This document shows, piece after piece, positions 17,668-27,350 of a stretch of 64,000 nt of DNA; within the stretch, counting starts at the first letter, position 1, and the number at the start of each line of letters is the position of its first letter. Source of the stretch: Mycobacterium terramassiliense (lineage in GTDB: Bacteria; Actinomycetota; Actinomycetes; Mycobacteriales; Mycobacteriaceae); NCBI RefSeq assembly GCF_900157385.1, contig NZ_LT717700.1, positions 248,001-312,000 on the forward strand, in the 5' to 3' direction. The notes beneath the pieces were generated by a model, which was not told where the DNA came from, searched no databases, and saw nothing but the letters and a program-made list of their open reading frames with translations. Both the position numbers and the translations under genes were made by a program.

Positions 17668-18393
17668 TTACGCGCCGCGTTCGGTCTGGTGGCGACGCTT
17701 GAGCGGGTGCTCGCTGTCGATCAGTGACGTGGCGATCTCGATCAGCTTGGTATTGGATTTCTGGGATAGCCGGGAGAGCAGTTCGAACGCCTCGACGGCA
17801 TCGAGGTTGAAGCGTTCCATGATCACGCCCTTGGCCTGGCCGATGACGTCCCGGGACGCCAGCGCGCTGCGGAATTGGTCTTGGCGGCGCATCATCGACC
17901 ACGCCAGGGCGACATGCGCTGCGAAAACGCCTCCGATTTCCAATGATTCGTCGGTGAACGAGTAGGGGTGCTCGGCATAGAAGTTGAGCGCGGCCATGCT
18001 GCCGCTGGCGGCGAACAGCTCGTAGGACAGGATCGAGCGGATGGGGGTCTGCTCGAGCGCGTGCCGCTGATAGTTCGGCCAGCGCTGATCGATGTTGAGG
18101 TCCTCGACATGCATCACGTGGTGCTGCCACACGGCCTCCAGGCAGGGTCCCTCCCCGCACCGGTTCTGGATCGCGTCCAGGACCATCGGGTAACGGTGCG
18201 TGGCGACCACATTGCTGACGGCCTTGGTCTTGTCGGCCATGGTGATTCCCGCGTACTGGCAGCCCGCCACGTGCCGGGCCCCACTGTCGACGAGTTCGTA
18301 CAGACCGACGGTGGTTTCCATCCCATTGCGATCAAGCTCGGCGATCAGGCCCGCCAGCTGGGCCACCACCGTGTTCACATCCTCCCGCGCCAC
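17668..18393 (-). CDS. GAF-ANTAR RNA-binding antiterminator-type regulator
   Basis: A 241-residue protein with a GAF domain (about 20-165) and a C-terminal ANTAR domain (about 170-230: SALASRDVIGQAKGVIMERFNLD...AFELL). ANTAR proteins bind paired hairpins in nascent mRNA and prevent termination, here probably under ligand or redox control by the GAF domain. Possible redox-active residues in the GAF part include Cys in GCQYAG and NRCGEGPCLEAV. The GTG at 18393 follows a GAGGGGG ribosome site. Possible targets are adjacent genes, but I found no clear tandem ANTAR hairpin. Confidence 0.85.
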   Translation of the reverse strand: MAREDVNTVVAQLAGLIAELDRNGMETTVGLYELVDSGARHVAGCQYAGITMADKTKAVSNVVATHRYPMVLDAIQNRCGEGPCLEAVWQHHVMHVEDLNIDQRWPNYQRHALEQTPIRSILSYELFAASGSMAALNFYAEHPYSFTDESLEIGGVFAAHVALAWSMMRRQDQFRSALASRDVIGQAKGVIMERFNLDAVEAFELLSRLSQKSNTKLIEIATSLIDSEHPLKRRHQTERGA

Positions 18394-18586
18394 GGCATCA
18401 CCCCCTCGGGGTCTTTGGTGCGCGTACTGCCCATCATGCGCCTGCGCGCAGAACGAAGTCTATGAGCCACCCGGCGAAGTGCAAGGCTCGCGTGACGAAC
18501 GGGGCTACTCAAAACGAAGAGATCTCATCGCGCCGGGCGCCGGACGAAAGCGGGAACCTTTGCGGCTCAAGGCTTACGGTGGCCGG

Positions 18587-18925
18587 CTAGCCGCCGTTCC
18601 GCTTCTTGGGTGCCGCGCCCTTCGAGCGCAGAGTGGAGTTGGCCGCCGACAGCGCGGCGTTGTCGTCTTCCAGGCTCAGGATCCGCGCGATGCCGGCCAG
18701 GTTCACCCCGGCGTCGAGCAGTGCGCTGATGCGCTGGAGGCGGGCCAGGTCGTCGGCGCTGTAACGCCGCGTTCCGCCGTGGCTGCGAGCCGGCGTCACC
18801 AGCCCATAGCGTTCGTAGAGGCGCAGCGACTGCACCGGGATGCCGGAAAGTTCGGCGGCTACGGAGATTCCGTACACCCCCCGATCGGGCGCCGGCGCAC
18901 CGGTGTCACCAGGGTAGTCGGTCAT
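18587..18925 (-). CDS. MerR-family (HspR-like) transcriptional regulator
   Basis: A 112-residue protein with an N-terminal winged helix of the MerR type (about 15-85: YGISVAAELSGIPVQSLRLYERYG, GGTRRYSADDLARLQRI), then a short coiled coil and a basic tail. HspR of mycobacteria and Streptomyces has this shape and represses chaperone operons. The gene is divergent from hsp18, so it is the obvious candidate to control it. The ATG at 18925 follows GAGGAG and is preferred over the ATG at 18943. Confidence 0.85.
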   Translation of the reverse strand: MTDYPGDTGAPAPDRGVYGISVAAELSGIPVQSLRLYERYGLVTPARSHGGTRRYSADDLARLQRISALLDAGVNLAGIARILSLEDDNAALSAANSTLRSKGAAPKKRNGG

Positions 18926-19004
18926 CGAGCAGCTCCTCAGCAAACTTCCACAGAAAACCTGTCTATCACACTTGCGCTAAGCTGTCGACGGTGTTATATC
19001 AAAT

Positions 19005-19022
19005 CTATGTCATTAGACATAG
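19005..19022. promoter_or_regulatory. Inverted repeat in the hsp18 promoter (candidate operator)
   Basis: CTATGTC-ATTA-GACATAG is a perfect 7-base-arm inverted repeat in the intergenic region between the MerR-type gene and hsp18, 48 bases before the hsp18 start. An AT-rich element (GTTATATC, about 18991-18998) lies just upstream and could be a -10 region, placing the repeat at or just after the transcription start, a repressor position. It differs from the classical HspR box CTTGAGT-N7-ACTCAAG. Confidence 0.5.
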
Positions 19023-19070
19023 GAAATAGCCCGCTTCAGAGTCAAGAGATTGGAGTGAGAGGTGACTGCC

Positions 19071-19520
19071 ATGCTGATGCGTACCGACCCGTTCCGTGAC
19101 TTGGACCGCTTCACCCAACAAGTGTTCGGCACGGCCGCCCGGCCCGCCGTGATGCCGATGGACGCCTGGCGCGAGGGCGACCACTTCGTCGTCGAGTTCG
19201 ACCTGCCGGGCATCGACGCCGACTCGCTGGACATCGACATCGAGCGCAACGTGGTGACCGTGCGCGCCGAGCGGCCGGCCCTCGACCCCGACCGCGAGAT
19301 GCTGGCCACCGAGCGGCCCCGCGGGGTGTTCAGCCGCCAGCTCGTGCTGGGCGAAAACCTCGACACCGACAGGATCGAGGCGTCCTACAACGAAGGAGTC
19401 CTGCGGCTGCACATTCCGGTGGCCGAGAAGGCAAAGCCGCGCAAGATCTCCGTCGGCCGGGGCAACGGGCACCGGGCCATCGACGACAACGCGACGCAGC
19501 GGGAGGTGATCGACGCCTGA
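19071..19520 (+). CDS. hsp18: Hsp20 small heat-shock protein, 18 kDa antigen
   Basis: A 149-residue alpha-crystallin chaperone. Its start ([14 protein letters not shown]) and the segments [19 protein letters not shown] and [10 protein letters not shown] match the 18 kDa antigen of M. leprae and M. avium. The alpha-crystallin domain covers about residues 35-125 and ends with the GVLRLHIPV motif. It binds unfolding proteins without ATP. The ATG at 19071 matches the M. leprae protein start; a GTG three codons upstream is the alternative. It is likely controlled by the divergent MerR-type regulator. Confidence 0.93.
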   Translation: MLMRTDPFRDLDRFTQQVFGTAARPAVMPMDAWREGDHFVVEFDLPGIDADSLDIDIERNVVTVRAERPALDPDREMLATERPRGVFSRQLVLGENLDTDRIEASYNEGVLRLHIPVAEKAKPRKISVGRGNGHRAIDDNATQREVIDA

Positions 19521-19598
19521 TGAGGTGGCGGGCGGGCGGCGTTTCGGCGCCGCCCCCGGCCCGCTCCGATCCGTCGACCCGAGGAGGCGAGGTCTGAG

Positions 19599-20291
19599 AT
19601 GAATTGGCAGCTGAACGGCCAGACGCCCCATGTCGAGCAGGCCTTGGCCTCCGGCGTGCCGCAACGGGTGGGGTGGTTTCGCTTTTACTTCGCCGACCAG
19701 CGGTGGGAATGGTCCGAGGAAGTACAGCGGATCCACGGGTACGAACCCGGCGCCGTCACGCCGACCACCGACCTGGTGCTCGCGCACAAGCACCCCGACG
19801 ACCGCGGACAGGTCGCGGCCACGATCGAACAGATCCTCAACACCCGCCAGGCGTTCAGCACCCGCCACCGGATCATCGACACCGGTGGCACCGTGCGCCA
19901 CATCGTCGTCGTCGGTGACCAGCTGTTCGACGAACACGGCGACGTGATCGGGACGCACGGGTTCTACATCGACGTCTCCCCGCTGGCCGAGCGCGCGCAG
20001 GAGGAGGCGGTCACCGCGCGGCTGGCGGAGATCAGCGAGCACCGCGCCGGCATCGAGCAGGCCAAGGGCATGCTGATGCTCGTCTACGACATCGACGAAC
20101 ACGCCGCATTCAACCTGCTCAAGTGGTTGTCCCAGGAGGCAAACGTCAAGCTGCGGGTGTTAGCCGAGCGGATCGCCGAGGACTTCCGCGGCGCCGGCGT
20201 GGCTCTCAACCTGCAAACGGAATTCGACCACCTGCTGCTGACCGCGCACCGGCGCATCCATCAGCGCGACGGCCAGCAGGTCACCGGGTGA
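19599..20291 (+). CDS. PAS-ANTAR RNA-binding regulator
   Basis: A 230-residue protein with a PAS fold (about 20-135; WFRFYFADQRWEWSEEVQRI, STRHRIIDTGG, GTHGFYIDVSPL) and an ANTAR domain (about 145-205; GIEQAKGMLMLVYDIDEHAAFNLL). It is expected to bind nascent RNA hairpins depending on the signal sensed by PAS. It follows hsp18 by 78 bases on the same strand. Its last 11 bases overlap the convergent acyltransferase gene. GAGGAGG precedes the ATG. Confidence 0.88.
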   Translation: MNWQLNGQTPHVEQALASGVPQRVGWFRFYFADQRWEWSEEVQRIHGYEPGAVTPTTDLVLAHKHPDDRGQVAATIEQILNTRQAFSTRHRIIDTGGTVRHIVVVGDQLFDEHGDVIGTHGFYIDVSPLAERAQEEAVTARLAEISEHRAGIEQAKGMLMLVYDIDEHAAFNLLKWLSQEANVKLRVLAERIAEDFRGAGVALNLQTEFDHLLLTAHRRIHQRDGQQVTG

Positions 20292-21687
20292 CGGATTTGC
20301 GCGTGGCCTTCGGTCGGGTGCGGCTCGCCTTGACCAACTTCGCGACGGCGTCCTCGATGCCGGCCGCGAGCGCCTCGATGTCCGGCGCGTTGTCGTAGTC
20401 GGCGGTGATGCCGAAGATGAACGCGTCGGCGTAGCTGAGCATCGCGATGCCGGTGCGCAGCTGCAGGGCAATCGGGGGCACCGGCAGGATTTCCAGCACC
20501 CGCCGGCCCATCAGAGTCTGCCGCTTGCGCGGGCCGGGGACGTTGGTCGCCAGCGCGACCACCGCCCGCTGGGGAAGCCGGGCCAGCAAGCGAATTCCCC
20601 ACGCGGTCAAGGCGAACGGGATGTTCTTGGCCGCCGAGACCAGCGCGCTGCCCCCCTCGCTTTGACCGCTGGCCTTGGCCCGGGTGAGCCGGCCGTGCAC
20701 CAGCCGCAACTGCTCCACCGGGTCGGCCTCGTCGACCGGCAGCAACGGCAGCATCGCCGAGACCTGGTTGTCGGTCATGCCGAAGTGGTTGGTCGGGCGA
20801 ACCGAAACGGGAACGAGCGTGCGCAGCGAGTTGCGGCCGGGCCGTTCCCCCCGCTCGAGCAGCATCTTGCGGTAGCTGGCGGTGATGGCCGCCAGCGCCA
20901 CGTCGTTGAGGGTCACGTCGAACGCCCGGGCGACCCGCTGCAGGTCGGCCAGCCGGACGCGGGCCGCGCTGAAGCGCCGCATCGTGGTGACGGGCCCGTT
21001 CAGCGACGATTCCGGCGCGAGGCTGAACATGCTGGCGGTGAGTTCGGCCGCGCCCACGGCGACGTGTTCGGCAGTCGCCGCCGCGGCGAGCGCGCTCCGC
21101 CCGATGTCACCGATCCAGCGCACCGGGTTGAGGCCGAGCTTGGGCGGGCTCGGCGGGCCGGACCGGTCCGGCTCCCTGGCCGCGCGGATGTCGGTGGCGA
21201 AAGTGCCTCCCCGAGCATCGGCGTCGTCGCTGAACCTGGCCAGCAGCTGCGTCGTCGCGATGCCGTCGGCGATGCAGTGGTGGATCTTGGTCAGCACCGC
21301 CCATCGGCCGCCGCTGAGGCCCTCGATGAGGTAGCACTCCCACAGCGGGCGCTCGCGGTCGAGCCGCCGCTCCATCACGGTCGCGATCGTCTCGAACAGC
21401 TCGGCGTCCCCGCCCGGATGCGGCAGCGCGAGGCGGTGCAGGTGCCGAGTGATGTCGAAGTGCGGGTCGTCCACCCATTCGGGCGCGGCGAGATCGAGCG
21501 GGTGGGTCCGCAGGATCTGCGTGCACCGCGGAATGGTCGGCGCGCGGTCGGCGAAGGCGGCGACGAACTCGTCGAAGTCGGGAGCGGGACCCTCCATGAT
21601 CGACACTCCCCCGACGGCCAGGCTCACGTGCGGATCGGCGTCCTCGACTTCCAGGAAGGTCGCGTCGAGCGCGGTTAATTGCTCCAT
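20281..21687 (-). CDS. Wax ester synthase/diacylglycerol acyltransferase (Tgs1-like)
   Basis: A 468-residue WS/DGAT enzyme that esterifies diacylglycerol or fatty alcohols with acyl-CoA. The catalytic motif HHCIADG lies at about residue 130 in KIHHCIADGIATTQLL. A second conserved block reads TNVPGPRKRQTLMGRRV. It closely follows M. tuberculosis Tgs1 (Rv3130c) along its length, for example MEQLTALDATFL and LDRERPLWE. Tgs1 is DosR-controlled and stores triacylglycerol in hypoxia. The start at 21687 is chosen because it matches family N-termini; the frame also opens with a GTG at 21705. It is divergent from ppsA. Confidence 0.9.
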   Translation of the reverse strand: MEQLTALDATFLEVEDADPHVSLAVGGVSIMEGPAPDFDEFVAAFADRAPTIPRCTQILRTHPLDLAAPEWVDDPHFDITRHLHRLALPHPGGDAELFETIATVMERRLDRERPLWECYLIEGLSGGRWAVLTKIHHCIADGIATTQLLARFSDDADARGGTFATDIRAAREPDRSGPPSPPKLGLNPVRWIGDIGRSALAAAATAEHVAVGAAELTASMFSLAPESSLNGPVTTMRRFSAARVRLADLQRVARAFDVTLNDVALAAITASYRKMLLERGERPGRNSLRTLVPVSVRPTNHFGMTDNQVSAMLPLLPVDEADPVEQLRLVHGRLTRAKASGQSEGGSALVSAAKNIPFALTAWGIRLLARLPQRAVVALATNVPGPRKRQTLMGRRVLEILPVPPIALQLRTGIAMLSYADAFIFGITADYDNAPDIEALAAGIEDAVAKLVKASRTRPKATRKSVTR

Positions 21688-21743
21688 CTCGCCACTTTCC
21701 GCCACCGCGCGGCCCCGCGGTGAGAGCCAGAAGTCCTCAACTT

Positions 21744-21763
21744 TCGGGGCCTAATGACGGCAG
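21744..21763. promoter_or_regulatory. Weak DosR-box-like sequence upstream of ppsA
   Basis: The core GGGCCTAATGACGG (21747-21760) matches 9 of 14 positions of GGGACTWWAGTCCC. It is weak by sequence, but its centre lies 44 bases before the ppsA ATG, the same distance as better boxes in this window. Confidence 0.3.
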
Positions 21764-21797
21764 CGCGGCGGCAGCGGCGGGTCATATCGTGAGGCGC

Positions 21798-24194
<2,397 letters not shown>

Positions 24195-24199
24195 CCCTC

Positions 24200-24262
24200 C
24201 GCCGAGATCGACGCCGTCGCGAAGAATGACGGGTGAACCGCACGCTAGCGTCGATCTCGGCG
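24200..24262. terminator. Long inverted repeat, likely bidirectional terminator
   Basis: CGCCGAGATCGACGC (24200-24214) is repeated in perfect inverse complement at 24248-24262, with a 33-base loop. It fills the gap between the convergent ppsA and ketosynthase-like genes, beginning 5 bases after the ppsA stop and ending 1 base before the other stop. It could act as a shared terminator. The size and precision of the arms also suggest a dispersed palindromic element. Confidence 0.6.
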
Positions 24263-24263
24263 C

Positions 24264-25133
24264 CTACGGCTGCCGATACAGGGCCGCGCCGGCGGTGACG
24301 CCCGCGCCCGCGGCGACGAACAGGACCCGCGCGCCGGCCGGGAGCCTGCCGGCCTGCGGTTCGAACGCCGCCGCCAGCGCGGCGGTGTGCATGCGCTGAT
24401 CGTCTGCGACGCAGACCTTTTCGATCGGTATCCCGAGCGCTTCGCTCAGCGCGGCGCGATACCCGGGCCGGGCCGGCGCGGCGACGACCAGGTCGATGTC
24501 CGCCGTTCCCACGGACTGGCCGTCCAGGCAGGCCCGCGCCGCCGACGCGGCCGCGGCGGCGAATCGCTCGTCCATCGCGTCGGACCGCTTGAACCGCAAC
24601 ACGTTGCGCGCGTCGGCGAATCCCACTGTGGCCGAGAACACCTCGGGTTCCTCCGTGTTCACCCAGGACACCCGGCTCAGGCCGTCGTCGTCATCGGTCC
24701 AGCGGCACAGCAACGCCGCACCGGCGGGCGAGAACGGAAAGTGTTCGCTCATCCCGTGTCCCGGATCGGCGTCGCTGGCCACGACCAGCGCGCGCTGCAC
24801 GCTGTGTGTCCGCAGGAACCCGTCGACGATGTGCAGTGCCGTCAGCACTCCGCAGGCGCCGTTGGAGACGTCGAAGGAGAAGGTGCCGTGGGCGCCGGCG
24901 TGCGGATCTTCGGGATTGGCCCCGATGTCGTCCTGGATCAGCGCGGCCAGCGCCGGCTCCCCCAGGTTGCGGTCGCGGTAGATCCCGGCATTGACAACGA
25001 GATCCAGTTCATCGGGGTCGCACCCCGCCCGGTGCAGGCAGTCCTTCGCGGCGGTAACCGCGAGGTGCAGCGCGCTGTGCCGGCCCCGCAGCCGCGGGTG
25101 CGCGAGGCCGACTCGATCAATGATCGTGCCCAT
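24264..25133 (-). CDS. Ketosynthase III-like thiolase-fold protein with incomplete catalytic triad
   Basis: A 289-residue thiolase-fold protein, shorter than ordinary KAS III (about 330). The nucleophile is kept (Cys94 in SNGACGV), but the usual HQ motif is replaced (VVAAPARPGY, about 217-225). The position of the Asn (GNT in active enzymes) reads MHTAAL with His249. It could be a catalytically altered partner of the complete ketosynthase encoded just upstream: its start codon overlaps that gene by 17 bases, which implies coupled translation and a heterodimer. The closest precedent in idea is the PqsB/PqsC-type pair. Substrate unknown. Confidence 0.75.
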   Translation of the reverse strand: MGTIIDRVGLAHPRLRGRHSALHLAVTAAKDCLHRAGCDPDELDLVVNAGIYRDRNLGEPALAALIQDDIGANPEDPHAGAHGTFSFDVSNGACGVLTALHIVDGFLRTHSVQRALVVASDADPGHGMSEHFPFSPAGAALLCRWTDDDDGLSRVSWVNTEEPEVFSATVGFADARNVLRFKRSDAMDERFAAAAASAARACLDGQSVGTADIDLVVAAPARPGYRAALSEALGIPIEKVCVADDQRMHTAALAAAFEPQAGRLPAGARVLFVAAGAGVTAGAALYRQP

Positions 25134-26223
25134 AGCGGTTCACCAGGTCCTCATCCAGGGTCAGCAAGACCACGCCGATCTCCAATCCCGAGGCCAGCGC
25201 CAGCAGCGCGACCGTTTCTCCCGGCTCGATGCGCCCGGACTCGAGTTCCTCGACCAGAGCCACCGTGTGGGTCGTCGACGCCGTGTTGCCGTACCGGTCG
25301 ACGGTGATCACCGCGTCGTGCCGCGGGCTGTCGCCGAACGCCTCCGACATGCGCTTCATTCCCTTGCGGATGGCGCGCGCGGAGGTCTGGTGCGTGATCA
25401 CGTGGTCGATGTCGTGCACCGAAATGCCCACGGCGTCGAGCACTTCGCTCAACAGCAACGGCGTGTTGGCGATCGCGGCCTTCTGGATGGCGCGGGAATT
25501 GGTGAACATCCGCGCGCCCGGGTCGTGGCCCTCCGGGTAGGCCAGGCAGAGCCGGCTGTAGTCGGCCACCGTGGTGAAGCCGGCCAGGCTGATCCCCGCG
25601 GAGCCCGCGGGGGCCCGCTCGAGCAGGAGCGCGGCGCCGGCGTCGCCGAGCGTCAGGCAGGCCAGTTCCTTGCTCATGATGTTGCGAATGTGGCGCGCCG
25701 CGTTGTGGCTCAACTGCGAGATGTACTCACCGCTGACGACCAGGCCCCGCTCGACGACGCCCTGTCGGATCCAGTTGTTCAGAATCGTGACCCCGGTGAG
25801 CATTCCGGCGCATGCGTTCGACACGTCGAAGGTCATCGCCTGCGGGGCCCCGATCGCATGGGCCACGGCGGCGCTCATCGTCGGCTCCAGCCATTGGGTC
25901 AGCCCGCCACGGAATTTCGTGATGCTGCAGCTGATCACCACGTCGAGCGCGGCCGGATCCTGCCGCGCCTTGGCCAGGCAGTTCAGCGCGGCCGAGGTGG
26001 CCAGGGTGTAGGAATCCTCGTCGCCCACCGAGACGCGGCGCTCCCGGATCCCGGTCAATCGCTCCAGATCGATGTGGGTGCGGTGGCGGGTGGTCGCCAT
26101 CAATTCGTCTGTCGTGAGCCGGGTCTCGGGCAGCTGCCGGCCGGCGCCAGCCAGCCGGGCGACGAATGGGGCGGGGGTGCCCTCCCCGGCGGTCTCCATC
26201 ACCAGCCAATGCCGAGTCATCAT
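25117..26223 (-). CDS. 3-Oxoacyl-ACP synthase III-type ketosynthase
   Basis: A 368-residue KAS III-family enzyme with a complete Cys-His-Asn triad: Cys138 in SNACAGM, His278 in THQTSARA and Asn313 in YGNTAST. Such enzymes condense an acyl-CoA with a malonyl thioester or transfer acyl groups. It lies 25 bases downstream of acg on the same strand with a strong AGGAGGT site, and its 3' end overlaps the second ketosynthase-like gene. It is not the housekeeping FabH by context. Two consecutive ATGs (26223, 26220) are possible starts. It is predicted to be in the DosR-controlled acg operon. Confidence 0.85.
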   Translation of the reverse strand: MMTRHWLVMETAGEGTPAPFVARLAGAGRQLPETRLTTDELMATTRHRTHIDLERLTGIRERRVSVGDEDSYTLATSAALNCLAKARQDPAALDVVISCSITKFRGGLTQWLEPTMSAAVAHAIGAPQAMTFDVSNACAGMLTGVTILNNWIRQGVVERGLVVSGEYISQLSHNAARHIRNIMSKELACLTLGDAGAALLLERAPAGSAGISLAGFTTVADYSRLCLAYPEGHDPGARMFTNSRAIQKAAIANTPLLLSEVLDAVGISVHDIDHVITHQTSARAIRKGMKRMSEAFGDSPRHDAVITVDRYGNTASTTHTVALVEELESGRIEPGETVALLALASGLEIGVVLLTLDEDLVNRYGHDH

Positions 26224-26248
26224 TCATACCTCCTGTTTCGGCCGCCCG

Positions 26249-27244
26249 TTATTCACGAAACTCGAGAACCTCGGCCACCAGGCGACGCGCGGTGGATTCG
26301 ACGTGCCGGCCGTCGAGCGTCGACGCGCCGACCCGGATCAGCAGCTGCGGCGTTCCGGCCGTGCCGGTGAGCTGTTTGACGGTGTCGCGGCTCATCGCCA
26401 TCTCGGTCATGTGCGTCAGCGTGCAGGTCGCCAGGCCGGCGACGGTGCACTCGAGCAGCACCGCCGACAGCGCCTCACCGCAGCGCAACACGTCCAGCGG
26501 GGCGTCGTCGTGGTGGGTGGACAGCACGAGGATCTTGGAATGATCTTCGTCGACGCCGGAGCGGTGCGGCTCCTCGGCCGCCGGGGGAAAGGCGCGGGCG
26601 ACATCCACCGCGGCGGCCTCCGAACCCGACACCAGCGCGCTGTCGGGCACATGGGTGGCGTCCGACTCGAATGGCGATGTCCACCAACGCAACTCGGACA
26701 TGTAGGACGTGTCGTAGCGGCGCAGCTGCTCGGTGAGCGCAGACGCCTCCGCCAGGGCCGGTCGCGCTTCGTCGGCCACCACGTCCAGCATCACCTCGTG
26801 CGGAAGAACCGCGCGGCGCAGCGCCGGCTCCAAAGACGCCCACGCCGTCGGCGCGGCGAACGGCAACCGATCCGTACGCCGCCGGCGGATCGCCGCGGCC
26901 CGCTGCAACTGTGCCTCCGTGACGCCGATCGGCCGAAATTCGAGGGTGGCCAGCAAGTCCGGTTCAAACGGATCGGGGAGGCGGTTGGTCGCGGCGTCCC
27001 AGCCGGTGGCGGCCATCGCGACCCGAAGGTGGTCGAGCACCGCGCCGCAACTCAGGATCAACTCGCGGCCCGTGCGGTCGGTCGCGGACATCAGGCGGCG
27101 GCGATCGGCCCACAACTGCAGCCGCGCGCCCGCGACCACCCATCGCCACGGCTGGCTGTTGTGCAGCGAAGGCGCCCGGCCGGCCAGCATGATCGCGTCC
27201 CGGATGACCTCGGCGCCCGGCGTTTGCACCAGCATCTGAACCAC
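26249..27244 (-). CDS. acg: Acg-family nitroreductase-like flavoprotein (copy 1)
   Basis: A 331-residue protein of the Acg family (Rv2032, Rv3131, Rv3127), with two nitroreductase-like halves. Recognisable segments are the N-terminal LAGRAPSLHNSQPWRW, RTGRELILSCGAVLDHLRVA, RRRTDRLPF and the C-terminal CGEALSAVLLECTVAGLATC. The Acg fold binds FMN but a lid blocks ordinary nitroreductase activity, so a flavin-sequestering or redox role has been suggested. A good DosR box lies 60 bases upstream. The GTG at 27244 or the ATG at 27235 could be the start; GGGGTGG before the ATG favours the latter. Two ketosynthase genes follow in the same operon. Confidence 0.88.
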   Translation of the reverse strand: MVQMLVQTPGAEVIRDAIMLAGRAPSLHNSQPWRWVVAGARLQLWADRRRLMSATDRTGRELILSCGAVLDHLRVAMAATGWDAATNRLPDPFEPDLLATLEFRPIGVTEAQLQRAAAIRRRRTDRLPFAAPTAWASLEPALRRAVLPHEVMLDVVADEARPALAEASALTEQLRRYDTSYMSELRWWTSPFESDATHVPDSALVSGSEAAAVDVARAFPPAAEEPHRSGVDEDHSKILVLSTHHDDAPLDVLRCGEALSAVLLECTVAGLATCTLTHMTEMAMSRDTVKQLTGTAGTPQLLIRVGASTLDGRHVESTARRLVAEVLEFRE

Positions 27245-27293
27245 CCCATTAAGGTCTGTCAGCTCGACAGTAGGGATCCCGCCGAAGGTGCTG

Positions 27294-27313
27294 ACAGGGC
27301 CGTTAGTCCCGAA
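27294..27313 (-). promoter_or_regulatory. DosR box upstream of acg (copy 1)
   Basis: The sequence ACAGGGCCGTTAGTCCCGAA matches 15 of 20 positions of the DosR consensus TTSGGGACTWWAGTCCCSAA, including the whole right half-site with its flank. It lies about 50-70 bases upstream of the acg start, between acg and the end of the Rv2004c-like gene. Confidence 0.75.
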
Positions 27314-27350
27314 CGATCGGGGCGTTCGGCTCCCAGGGGGAGCGGTTCGC

